A stretch of DNA of 64,000 bases from Burkholderiales bacterium (lineage in GTDB: Bacteria > Pseudomonadota > Gammaproteobacteria > Burkholderiales > Nitrosomonadaceae): the NCBI GenBank assembly GCA_024235735.1, contig JACKLU010000009.1, positions 48,021-112,020 of the forward strand, written 5' to 3'. Within the stretch, counting starts at the first letter, position 1; each line of letters opens with the position of its first letter. The translations under genes were made by a program, and so were the position numbers. The notes beneath the pieces were generated by a model. It saw only the letters and a list, made by a program, of their open reading frames with translations, searched no databases and had not been told where the DNA came from. Below are positions 8,482 to 16,723 of this stretch, in pieces.

Positions 8482-9524
8482 TACCCGCAGAGACAACCGA
8501 TCGCGACGCGCAAGCGAAGCGGTCGGGAAATAAACTACTCCCGTCATTAGGACTGCTCCTGGTGACGGGAGGTTTGGTTTTATTGGGATGGGTTGCGTAT
8601 ACCACGTGGATCAAACCGGTAGACGCGCCCTATCATTATCAGCACGTATCGACTGGAAATCCGCAGCAATATCCCGATCTCGAACTGGACGACTGGCCAG
8701 AGCTCACCATCAATCGGTATGATGTCATCGTGCCAGACATAGCCAAGCCCATAGCACAAGCCACCGTAGCACAACGTGAAAACAGTGCGCCGGTATTGAT
8801 CAAATGGCAAAACAACAGTAAAGAAATACTGCATACACTGGACTGGAAATCAAGCGAACTCAGTGCGTTGGCCAAAGCGATCAAGCAATACGCGCCCAGA
8901 GATGCATTACTGCTGGCGTGGTGGGATCTATCACAGCAATTGAACCTGCTGACCGAATACGAAACCCTGTTCACCAATCACCTGAAAGAACCGCAAATCA
9001 TACCGCAGCACTGGCTGAAATACAGCCGGGCGATAGACGCTTATGAGAATGCGTTCTGGCAAAACAAAGCACAGCGGAAAGAAATCGAAAACTTCGGGCA
9101 ATTCAGCCTTGCACTGGCATCGAAACCGGAAGAAGGCGTGCCGATGCTGCGCAAACTGATCGGATCCGACCGTGAAGCCTATCTGATAGTGCATGTCACC
9201 GACCTGTACAAACTGGGGCTCATGTACCCGGAAAGAATAGGCGTCGCATACCAGAACTTTCCGTTAAGCGGGAACATACACGGCATGATCAATCACATGA
9301 AAGTGCAGCTCAAAGAAAACGACTTTGACACCTACACCCTGCAATCGATCACGGACTCAGAGATCAGAGTATATTTTCTAAGCGATGAAGAAAGCAGTCA
9401 GTCCCTGCTTGCGCAAATGCTGCCTTTCACCGACAAACCCGCGCCAATGGAACTGGAAGCACTCGAGCTACTCTATCAGAGAGGAGGCTACTGGTTATAC
9501 AAAATACCTGGAGAACGGGGATAG
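8478..9524 (+). CDS. haoB: HaoB, hydroxylamine oxidation accessory protein
   Basis: 348-residue protein invariably found between hao and cycA in beta-AOB. It has one N-terminal transmembrane helix (~24-44), then a periplasmic domain without CXXCH or other known cofactor motifs. The TTG start at 8478 overlaps the hao stop (TTGA), which implies translational coupling. Its function is unproven; suggested roles are HAO maturation or electron-transfer organisation. No frameshift or truncation is visible. Confidence 0.9.
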   Translation: MIPAETTDRDAQAKRSGNKLLPSLGLLLVTGGLVLLGWVAYTTWIKPVDAPYHYQHVSTGNPQQYPDLELDDWPELTINRYDVIVPDIAKPIAQATVAQRENSAPVLIKWQNNSKEILHTLDWKSSELSALAKAIKQYAPRDALLLAWWDLSQQLNLLTEYETLFTNHLKEPQIIPQHWLKYSRAIDAYENAFWQNKAQRKEIENFGQFSLALASKPEEGVPMLRKLIGSDREAYLIVHVTDLYKLGLMYPERIGVAYQNFPLSGNIHGMINHMKVQLKENDFDTYTLQSITDSEIRVYFLSDEESSQSLLAQMLPFTDKPAPMELEALELLYQRGGYWLYKIPGERG

Positions 9525-9686
9525 AGAAAAGCGTCACAGTCATATAGAATAGCGCGCTGGCGAAAGAACAAAATCGGAACCAGAACTAAAGCGCGCGAAC
9601 CGATCCCGGATGACCTTTACAGCGACGGGGGATAGCGTAAAATAAGCGGCATACCAACATGAAATAAAAAAGCACAAGGAGGAAGG

Positions 9687-10415
9687 ATGAAACACCCAAT
9701 AACTTACATACTGGCGCTCATAGCGCTATTTGCGTTTTTTCCGGGCACAGTAGCGGCGGATTTTGAAGGGCGTAAGAAATGCAGCTCCTGCCACAAATCC
9801 CAGGCCAAAGCGTGGGGAGAAACGGCGCATGCCAACGCGATGGAATCACTCAAGGCAGGCGAGCGCAAGGAAGCAAAAGTCAAAGCTGGACTGGATCCTG
9901 ACAAAGATTATACGCAGGACAAAGACTGCGTCGGTTGTCACGTGGATGGCTGGGGAGAAAAAGGCGGTTACACGATAGAGAAACCTAAAAAAATGCTGGC
10001 GGCAGTTGGCTGTGAATCGTGTCACGGGCCAGGCAAGAAATATCGTGGCGATCATCGCAAAGGCGGTCAGGCATTCGAGAAATCAGGAAAGACCACCCAA
10101 CGGTCCGTACTGTCGAAAAAAGGACAGGACTTTCACTTTGAAGAATCCTGTGCTTCGTGTCACCTGAACTATGAAGGATCGGGCTGGAAAGGAGCGAAAG
10201 CGCCCTATACGCCATTTACCCCGGAAGTTGACGAGAAATACCGGTTTGACTTTGACAAAATGGTAAAGAATGACAAAGCGATGCATGCGCACTACAAACT
10301 GGATGGTGCATTTGTAGGCGAACCGAAATTCAAATATCACGACGAATTCCAGGCCAACGCACAGGAAGGCGAGAAAGGCGGGGATGACGACGAAGATGAT
10401 GGCGATGACGACTAA
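9687..10415 (+). CDS. cycA: cytochrome c554 (tetraheme)
   Basis: Periplasmic tetraheme cytochrome that accepts electrons from HAO, 242 residues. Signal peptide ends TVAA (residue ~24). Four CXXCH sites: CSSCH, CVGCH, CESCH and CASCH. The mature start DFEGRKKCSSCH is typical. The last ~18 residues are an acidic Asp/Glu/Gly tail (GDDDEDDGDDD). AAGGAGGAAGG stands right before the ATG, a strong ribosome-binding site. It lies 162 bp after haoB and 12 bp before cycB, so it is part of the hao-haoB-cycAB unit. Confidence 0.97.
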   Translation: MKHPITYILALIALFAFFPGTVAADFEGRKKCSSCHKSQAKAWGETAHANAMESLKAGERKEAKVKAGLDPDKDYTQDKDCVGCHVDGWGEKGGYTIEKPKKMLAAVGCESCHGPGKKYRGDHRKGGQAFEKSGKTTQRSVLSKKGQDFHFEESCASCHLNYEGSGWKGAKAPYTPFTPEVDEKYRFDFDKMVKNDKAMHAHYKLDGAFVGEPKFKYHDEFQANAQEGEKGGDDDEDDGDDD

Positions 10416-10427
10416 AGGGAGACCCGA

Positions 10428-11102
10428 ATGACCGTATTACAGAAAGGCGCGATCGGAACGTTACTGACCGGGGCGCTGCTTGGGATCGTACTGATTGGGG
10501 TAGTGTTTGGAGGAGAAGCGGCGCTGTCGACGGAAGAATTCTGCACGAGCTGCCATTCGATGACGTACACACAGGACGAATTGAAGGAATCGACGCATTA
10601 TGGCGCACTGGGCGTCAATCCTGGCTGCAAGGACTGTCATATACCGCAGGGATTCAGGAATTTCCATCTGGCGGTATATACGCACGTTGTGGATGGAGCG
10701 CGGGAATTGTGGCTGGAGCTGGTGAATGATTATTCGACGCTGGAGAAATTCAATGAGCGTCGCTTGATCATGGCGCACGATGCGCGGATGAATCTGAAGA
10801 AATGGGACAGTGTGACCTGTCGGGATTGTCATAAGAACCCTGATCCGCCGGGAGAAGATGCGCAGGCGGCGCACAAGCGGATGGAAACGCATGGAGCGAC
10901 GTGTATAGATTGTCATCAGAATCTGGTGCATGAAGAAGCGCCGATGACGGATCTGGATGCGAGCCGGGAGCAGAAGAAGCTGGTATTGAAGGCTGACGGC
11001 TGGGATGACTGGGATGGGGCAGACGAGGACGATGAAGACGACGAGGACGAGGATGAAGACGACGATGAAGACGACGATGAAGAAGATGAAGACGATGATT
11101 AA
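10428..11102 (+). CDS. cycB: cytochrome cM552, NapC/NirT-type tetraheme
   Basis: Membrane-anchored tetraheme quinone reductase of the NapC/NirT family, taking electrons from c554 to ubiquinone. 224 residues. A signal anchor (~8-28) is followed by four CXXCH sites: CTSCH, CKDCH, CRDCH and CIDCH. The C-terminus is a long acidic tail of about 30 residues, almost only Asp and Glu from codon ~195, encoded by GAC/GAT/GAA/GAG repeats (about 11018-11100). AAAGGGAGA precedes the ATG. It is followed by hairpins and a terminator, so it ends the operon. The acidic tail matches the acidic end of cycA in character. Confidence 0.96.
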   Translation: MTVLQKGAIGTLLTGALLGIVLIGVVFGGEAALSTEEFCTSCHSMTYTQDELKESTHYGALGVNPGCKDCHIPQGFRNFHLAVYTHVVDGARELWLELVNDYSTLEKFNERRLIMAHDARMNLKKWDSVTCRDCHKNPDPPGEDAQAAHKRMETHGATCIDCHQNLVHEEAPMTDLDASREQKKLVLKADGWDDWDGADEDDEDDEDEDEDDDEDDDEEDEDDD

Positions 11103-11116
11103 GTCTTTTTGTTCTC

Positions 11117-11142
11117 GTTCTTAAAACATGAGTTTTAAGAAC
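11117..11142. other. perfect 11-bp inverted repeat after cycB
   Basis: GTTCTTAAAAC and GTTTTAAGAAC are exact reverse complements around the loop ATGA. It begins 14 nt after the cycB stop. No T-run follows, so it may stabilise the 3' end of the message rather than terminate transcription. Confidence 0.6.
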
Positions 11143-11202
11143 TGATCGAATTTTCAAATGGGTTAAAATTTTTGCATGTAATTCCTGTGGCTAGCTAGCG
11201 CC

Positions 11203-11242
11203 GCACCGGCATGAACAGATTTAAATCGAGTCATGCTGGTGC
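11203..11242. other. imperfect inverted repeat
   Basis: GCACCGGCATGA (11203-11214) and TCATGCTGGTGC (11231-11242) pair with one G-T wobble around a 16-nt loop. The function is unknown; it could be an mRNA 3'-end structure or a regulator-binding palindrome. Confidence 0.4.
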
Positions 11243-11350
11243 ATGCGTAAAGCTTCCGGTGAATAAGGCAATAAATTAAAAGTATTAGCGCTCTATGGGT
11301 AATAGAGTTATATGAAGCATTATTTCCTTTAGCGTATCCAAAGCTTAATG

Positions 11351-11374
11351 ACCCGCATCAGCGGGTTTTTTTTT
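11351..11374 (+). terminator. rho-independent terminator
   Basis: ACCCGC-ATCA-GCGGGT stem-loop followed by eight or more T residues. It lies ~250 nt after cycB and ends the hao-cyc transcript just before the start of the next gene. Confidence 0.85.
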
Positions 11375-11384
11375 GAGAGTTTCA

Positions 11385-12140
11385 ATGTTAAATCACTTGT
11401 CACATCCGGAGATGCAATATCCGCATCGTAGTCGAGATTATTTTATAGCCGGATTTACTTTTTTTTGTGTTGCAGTAAGCCTCGTCATTGATGGCAGTGC
11501 AAGTCTAGAAACGCAGAACCTATTGGGCGTCATTGCGTGGATTTTTTTATTTGCACTTCTTGTCGGGGAAAATAGAGAAGTAAGAATGCAAGTGGTTATC
11601 GCTGTTGCGTTTGCAACTGCCGGCGAACATTTTGCCTCCATTTATATGGAAGGTTATACCTATCGCTTTGGAAATGTACCGCATTATGTTCCACCAGGTC
11701 ACGGCATGGTTTATTTAACGGCCGTTGCGCTGGCACGATCAGGTTTTTTTCAAATGCATGCGCGCAAAATAGCAATTTTTGTATTTGTTACAGGTGGATT
11801 ATGGTCGGTCTGGGGAATCAGCGGAATACCTGAGCAAGGTGATCAGGTAGGCGCATTTCTTTTTGTGATTTTTGTAATATGCGTACTAAAAGGACGGTCG
11901 CCTTTAGTTTATCTGGGGGCTTTTTTCATTTGCACATGGCTCGAAATTGTTGGAACGGCTGCTGGCACCTGGAAATGGGCGGAAATTGAACCGGTATTCG
12001 ATTGGTCGCAGGGTAATCCGCCAAGTGGTGTTGCAGCTTGGTATTGCTTAGTTGACGCGGTTGCAATTGGATTTGCGCCGATCTGTCTGCGCGGATTGAA
12101 AAAAATTACAAATTGGTATAAAAGATCGATCATCAGTTGA
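11385..12140 (+). CDS. polytopic membrane protein of unknown function
   Basis: 251 residues with about seven predicted transmembrane helices. I do not recognise a named family. A conserved-looking loop, PHYVPPGHGMVYLTAVALAR (residues ~97-116), resembles a metal- or substrate-binding stretch (His-Gly after a Pro-Pro). An acidic/aromatic loop follows near 195-205. The ATG at 11385 lies immediately after the terminator hairpin; an upstream TTG (11373) is inside the T-run and is unlikely. Short distance to thrS (54 nt) on the same strand suggests possible cotranscription. Confidence 0.6.
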   Translation: MLNHLSHPEMQYPHRSRDYFIAGFTFFCVAVSLVIDGSASLETQNLLGVIAWIFLFALLVGENREVRMQVVIAVAFATAGEHFASIYMEGYTYRFGNVPHYVPPGHGMVYLTAVALARSGFFQMHARKIAIFVFVTGGLWSVWGISGIPEQGDQVGAFLFVIFVICVLKGRSPLVYLGAFFICTWLEIVGTAAGTWKWAEIEPVFDWSQGNPPSGVAAWYCLVDAVAIGFAPICLRGLKKITNWYKRSIIS

Positions 12141-12194
12141 TACGTGATTGTGAAATTGAATGATTTTAGATAATTCTAAATTAGGAAAAAACAA

Positions 12195-14102
12195 GTGACT
12201 GTAATTCGATTACCGGACGGCTCGGAAAGAGTATTTGAACATCCTGTGACCGTAATGGATGTGGCAGCCTCAATAGGAACAGGACTAGCACGCGCAGCTA
12301 TAGCAGGAAAGATCAATGGCAAATTGGTCGACCTTGATCGACTGATTAAAGAAGATAGTGAACTCACAATTATTACAGAGAAAGATGCTGAGGGTCTTGA
12401 AATTATCAGGCATTCCAGTGCACACCTTTTAGCGCATGCGGTAAAAGAATTATTTCCAGAGGTACAAGTAACTATCGGGCCAGTGATTGAGGATGGTTTT
12501 TATTATGATTTTTCTTATAAACGTCCGTTTACGCCGGAAGATCTTGATGCGATAGAACATCGAATGCTTGAAATTAGCAAGCGAAATATCAAAATCGAGA
12601 GAAAGGTTTGGGAACGCTCAGCGGCAATCAGTTTTTTTAAACGACTGGGTGAGCACTATAAAGCACAGATTATTGAATCGATACCCGGCGAGGAAGATTT
12701 GACACTGTATACGCAGGGGAATTTTACCGATTTATGTCGCGGCCCTCACGTTCCGAATACTTCCAAGCTCAAAATATTTAAGTTGATGAAAGTTGCTGGA
12801 GCGTATTGGCGGGGCGATTCAAAAAATGAGATGCTTCAAAGAATCTACGGAACGGCATGGACAACAAAGAATGATCAGAATGATTATTTGCACAAACTGG
12901 AAGAGGCGGAAAAAAGAGATCATCGTAAAATAGGTAAACAGCTGGATTTGTTTCATACACAAGATGAAGCGCCTGGCATGGTATTCTGGCATCCGAAAGG
13001 ATGGATACTGTGGCAGCAAATAGAGCAGTATATGCGGTGTGTGCAGAATGAAAATGAGTACCAGGAAATTCGCACCCCCCAGGTTCTGGACAAGGAATTG
13101 TGGAAGCAGTCCGGTCATTGGGATAATTTTCGTGAAAATATGTTTATCACGGACACCGAAGATCGAAGCTTTGCGATTAAACCGATGAACTGTCCGGGGC
13201 ATGTGCAGATCTTCAAGCAAGGACTCAGAAGTTATCGCGACTTACCAATGAGACTCGCTGAATTTGGCTCGTGTCATCGTAACGAGGCTTCTGGGGCACT
13301 GCACGGTATTATGCGTGTTCGAGGTTTTACGCAGGATGATGCACATATTTTTTGCACGGAAGATCAAATTCAGGGCGAAGTAGTGAAGTTTATAAACTTG
13401 TTAAAGTTTGTTTACGCAGATTTCGGATTTAAGGATATTCTGGTCAAACTGTCGACGCGTCCGATTAAACGCGTGGGTACAGATAATCAGTGGGATAAAT
13501 CAGAAAGCGCACTAGAAGCCGCGCTCGATCAAGCAGGATTGGAGTGGGAATTGCAGCCGGGAGAAGGCGCATTTTACGGACCAAAAATAGAATTTGCATT
13601 AAAAGATTGCATTGGTCGAATATGGCAATGCGGTACACTGCAGCTGGATTTTTCCATGCCTGAACGCCTGGGTGCGGAATATGTTGCAGAAGACAATACA
13701 CGACAAGTGCCGGTTATGTTGCACAGGGCTATTTTAGGGTCGCTGGAACGTTTTATCGGAATTTTAATAGAACATTATGCCGGTGTATTTCCTCTGTGGT
13801 TGGCCCCGATTCAGGTTGCTGTATTGAATATATCCAAGGGGCAAGCAGAATATGTGGAGAAAGTGACAAGAGAATTAAAACGGTGTGGGTTCAGAGTGAT
13901 ACAAGACTTGAGAAATGAGAAAATAACCTATAAAATCCGTGAGCACAGCTTACAGAAGCTTCCTTATCAAATTATTGTAGGTGACGCGGAAGTAAATGCT
14001 AATCTGGTTTCTGTGCGTATTCGTGGCGGAGAAGATTTAGGTCAAATGTCGCTAGAAAATCTGATTAAGCGTCTTAAAAAGGAAGTTGAATTAAAGCAAT
14101 GA
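12195..14102 (+). CDS. thrS: threonyl-tRNA synthetase
   Basis: Class II aminoacyl-tRNA synthetase charging tRNA-Thr, 635 residues, full length. It has an N-terminal TGS domain (~1-62), an editing/SAD domain with HSSAHLLAH (73-81) and LCRGPH (~184), a catalytic core with MNCPGH (zinc Cys) and GSCHRNEASGALHG (motif 2), and a C-terminal anticodon-binding domain from ~530. The start is GTG at 12195, with TTAGGA 9 nt upstream. It heads the conserved thrS-infC-rpmI-rplT-pheS-pheT-ihfA block. Confidence 0.97.
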   Translation: MTVIRLPDGSERVFEHPVTVMDVAASIGTGLARAAIAGKINGKLVDLDRLIKEDSELTIITEKDAEGLEIIRHSSAHLLAHAVKELFPEVQVTIGPVIEDGFYYDFSYKRPFTPEDLDAIEHRMLEISKRNIKIERKVWERSAAISFFKRLGEHYKAQIIESIPGEEDLTLYTQGNFTDLCRGPHVPNTSKLKIFKLMKVAGAYWRGDSKNEMLQRIYGTAWTTKNDQNDYLHKLEEAEKRDHRKIGKQLDLFHTQDEAPGMVFWHPKGWILWQQIEQYMRCVQNENEYQEIRTPQVLDKELWKQSGHWDNFRENMFITDTEDRSFAIKPMNCPGHVQIFKQGLRSYRDLPMRLAEFGSCHRNEASGALHGIMRVRGFTQDDAHIFCTEDQIQGEVVKFINLLKFVYADFGFKDILVKLSTRPIKRVGTDNQWDKSESALEAALDQAGLEWELQPGEGAFYGPKIEFALKDCIGRIWQCGTLQLDFSMPERLGAEYVAEDNTRQVPVMLHRAILGSLERFIGILIEHYAGVFPLWLAPIQVAVLNISKGQAEYVEKVTRELKRCGFRVIQDLRNEKITYKIREHSLQKLPYQIIVGDAEVNANLVSVRIRGGEDLGQMSLENLIKRLKKEVELKQ

Positions 14103-14132
14103 TTTTTCATTTAGATTATATGGAGAATTGCC

Positions 14133-14702
14133 ATAGTACAAGAAAAGGCAGCGCGCATAAATGATGAAATAGATGTGCCAGAAGTACGCTTAATTGGCTT
14201 GGACGGTGAGCAGATGGGTATAGTGATGCTGGCTGAAGCCAATGAGCTGGCTGAAGAAGCAGGAGTGGATCTGGTCGAGATAGCGCCAACAGCACAACCT
14301 CCAGTTTGTCGGTTGATGGATTATGGAAAGTTTCGTTATCAAGAAAGTAAACGAAAACATGATGCGAAACTGAAACAAAAGCAGGTACAAATAAAGGAAA
14401 TCAAATTTAGACCTAATACGGATGAAGGCGATTATCGAATCAAGTTACGCAATTTGATAAATTTCTTGAACGATGGTGATAAAGTCAAGGTAACACTCCG
14501 GTTTCGTGGTCGTGAGATGGCGCATCAGGAATTTGGTGTGCGTATTCTTGAGCGCGTAAGAGATGATCTGGACTCTTATGCGACAGTAGAGCAATTTCCA
14601 AAAATGGAAGGCAGACAAATGGTGATGGTGTTATCACCAAAGAAAAAGGAAACGAAAACAAGTAAAACAAAAACAGCGACCAGTGATTCCATTCCAACAT
14701 GA
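14133..14702 (+). CDS. infC: translation initiation factor IF-3 (non-canonical start)
   Basis: IF-3 binds the 30S subunit and proofreads initiation; about 189 residues. The N-domain contains RINDEIDVPEVRLIGLDGEQ, the linker DYGKFRYQESKR, and the C-domain IKFRPNTDEGDYRIK. The first ATG/GTG/TTG in frame (GTG at 14175) would remove the conserved RINDEI segment, so translation must start upstream. Candidates are ATA at 14133 (TGGAG ~7 nt upstream, gives MVQEKAARINDEI, matching betaproteobacterial IF-3 N-termini) or ATT at 14127 (only 1-2 nt after GGAG). I favour ATA. Rare start codons are the known basis of IF-3 autoregulation. Confidence 0.9.
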   Translation: MVQEKAARINDEIDVPEVRLIGLDGEQMGIVMLAEANELAEEAGVDLVEIAPTAQPPVCRLMDYGKFRYQESKRKHDAKLKQKQVQIKEIKFRPNTDEGDYRIKLRNLINFLNDGDKVKVTLRFRGREMAHQEFGVRILERVRDDLDSYATVEQFPKMEGRQMVMVLSPKKKETKTSKTKTATSDSIPT

Positions 14703-14855
14703 TGGTCAGGTCAATAGATGTTTTTTTATGATTGTGTGTCTACAGGGGCATGTAGTATTAGAAGTGAACGTATTACAAGTGATGAAGGGTTATAAAAGTT
14801 TTTCATAAATAATATGGAAACACCTGAAGTCATATTATAAAAGGAGGGTATAGCA

Positions 14856-15053
14856 ATGCCTAAAATGAAGACTAAAAGCAGCGCGGCAAAACGCTTTAAA
14901 GTTCGCGCTAGCGGAAGTATTAAACGTGCGCAGGCTTTCAAGCGTCATATACTGACAAAAAAAACGACAAAGAATAAACGACAACTCAGAGGAATAACCA
15001 GTGTTCATCCCAGTGATGCTTCGTCGGTTCATTCAATGTTGCCTTATGCATAG
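14856..15053 (+). CDS. rpmI: 50S ribosomal protein L35
   Basis: 65-residue basic protein beginning MPKMKTKSSAAKRFKVRASG, typical of L35. A strong AAGGAGGG precedes the ATG. About 150 nt of AT-rich leader separates it from infC; in E. coli the L20 repressor acts in this region. Followed by rplT after 12 nt. Confidence 0.97.
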   Translation: MPKMKTKSSAAKRFKVRASGSIKRAQAFKRHILTKKTTKNKRQLRGITSVHPSDASSVHSMLPYA

Positions 15054-15065
15054 GAGTGTTGATCA

Positions 15066-15425
15066 ATGCCTAGAGTAAAACGTGGTGTTACGGCGCATGC
15101 GCGACATAAAAAAATTCTCAATCTTGCAAAGGGGTATAGAGGGCGTCGTAAGAATGTATATCGAATTGCCAAGCAAGCAGTGATGAAAGCTGGACAATAC
15201 GCTTATCGTGACAGGCGTCAACGTAAACGGCAATTCAGAGCATTATGGATTGCGCGTATCAATGCGGCAGCACGGGAATGCGGATTGTCCTACAGCGTTT
15301 TTATGAATGGTTTGAAAAAAGCAAGCATTGGAATCGATAGAAAAGTATTGGCTGATTTAGCAATATTTGACAAAATTGCTTTCGAGAAAATTGTTGAACG
15401 GGCTAAAGAAAGTTTGGCTATCTGA
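15066..15425 (+). CDS. rplT: 50S ribosomal protein L20
   Basis: 119-residue L20, beginning MPRVKRGVTAHARHKKILNLAKGYRGRRKNVYRIA. It binds 23S rRNA early in assembly and in other bacteria represses its own operon. The N-terminal basic extension and the core domain are both complete. A terminator follows. Confidence 0.98.
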   Translation: MPRVKRGVTAHARHKKILNLAKGYRGRRKNVYRIAKQAVMKAGQYAYRDRRQRKRQFRALWIARINAAARECGLSYSVFMNGLKKASIGIDRKVLADLAIFDKIAFEKIVERAKESLAI

Positions 15426-15444
15426 ATATTTTCTCAACAGAAAT

Positions 15445-15480
15445 AGGGAGGTGTTGGGTTTGACCCAAACCTCCCTTTTT
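15445..15480 (+). terminator. rho-independent terminator after rplT
   Basis: AGGGAGGT...TTGGG pairs with CCCAA...ACCTCCC (one bulged base) around a short TTTGA loop, followed by TTTTT. It ends or attenuates the thrS-infC-rpmI-rplT transcript before pheS. Confidence 0.85.
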
Positions 15481-15667
15481 ATATTGACCATGAGCGAGTG
15501 TGCGTAATTGGATTTTTCCGGAACCTGGCATTTTTAGAGGTTGCAATTATTACTTAGTAAGTCATTGATGAGCAGCAAAGGGGAGGGCTCTGGTGTTGCT
15601 GGAGTACCAAAGGGTTTGAAGTGAAGTGAATTGTACAGTTTGAATAAAATATTGAGCTTAGGTTCGC

Positions 15668-16687
15668 ATGAGAGATTTAAATGATATTGTAAAAGAAGCA
15701 GAGCATCTATTTGATACTACGGATGATCCCAACGAATTGGAGCATGTTAAAGCGCGTTATCTTGGTAAAAATGGTGAATTAACAGAATTACTCAAAGGGT
15801 TGAGTAAGCTCCCCTTGGATCAACGTCCAGATATGGGCAGCCGAATTAATCAGACAAAAAGCCAGATCGAAACCTTATTGAAGTCACGTCGGCTTTATTT
15901 GCAGGAGCAGATACTCAGGGAAAAGCTGAAAGAAGAAGCGCTCGATGTGACTATGCCTGGAAGAGGGTATACAAAAGGCGGCCTGCATCCGGTTACTCAG
16001 ACATTGATGCGGATAGAAGCGCTATTTCACTCTATAGGATATGAGGTGGCTTCTGGACCTGAAATAGAAACAGATTTTTACAACTTTACTGCCCTCAATA
16101 TCCCCGAGAATCATCCTGCTCGAGCAATGCATGATACTTTTTATGTCGATAACGGCAATCTGTTGCGTACACATACATCACCAGTCCAGATACACTTTAT
16201 GCTTGAAAACAATCCGCCATTCAAATTGATAGCGCCGGGCCGTGTTTATCGATGTGATTCGGATGTGACTCATACGCCGATGTTTCATCAAGTGGAAGGA
16301 CTGTGGGTTGACGAGCAGGCAAACTTCGCAGCACTTAAGGGCGTATTAGTCAATTTTATGAAGCAGTTTTTTGAGCAGGATAATTTGCGGGTACGTTTTC
16401 GACCATCATTTTTCCCATTTACAGAACCTTCAGCTGAGATGGATATCAGCTGCGTGAAGTGTGATGGTAAGGGTTGCCGGATCTGCGGACAAACGGGCTG
16501 GCTGGAAGTTCTGGGTTGTGGCATGGTGCATCCGAATGTTTTGAGGCATGTCAATATAGATTCTGAGCGATACATCGGATTTGCGTTTGGACTGGGCGTT
16601 GAAAGACTCGCGATGCTGCGTTATGGCGTCAGTGATTTAAGGTCGTTCTTTGAAAATGATTTGCGTTTTTTAAAGCAATTTAACTAA
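15668..16687 (+). CDS. pheS: phenylalanyl-tRNA synthetase alpha subunit
   Basis: Catalytic alpha subunit of the (alpha-beta)2 enzyme, 339 residues. An N-terminal coiled coil (~1-90) is followed by the class II core: GGLHPVTQTL, motif 2 PGRVYRCDSDVTHTPMFHQVEG, and motif 3 GFAFGLGVERLAMLRYG. The ATG at 15668 follows a weak TTAGG. It is separated from rplT by a terminator, so pheST may have its own promoter within 15481-15667. Confidence 0.97.
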   Translation: MRDLNDIVKEAEHLFDTTDDPNELEHVKARYLGKNGELTELLKGLSKLPLDQRPDMGSRINQTKSQIETLLKSRRLYLQEQILREKLKEEALDVTMPGRGYTKGGLHPVTQTLMRIEALFHSIGYEVASGPEIETDFYNFTALNIPENHPARAMHDTFYVDNGNLLRTHTSPVQIHFMLENNPPFKLIAPGRVYRCDSDVTHTPMFHQVEGLWVDEQANFAALKGVLVNFMKQFFEQDNLRVRFRPSFFPFTEPSAEMDISCVKCDGKGCRICGQTGWLEVLGCGMVHPNVLRHVNIDSERYIGFAFGLGVERLAMLRYGVSDLRSFFENDLRFLKQFN

Positions 16688-16723
16688 CAAGATCATTGTG
16701 ATTTCATAATAAGTATAAAGGCC

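Noticed and set aside
10768..11157. His/Arg-rich minus-strand frame opposite cycB
   Set aside because: Antisense of the Asp/Glu codon run; not a real basic protein.
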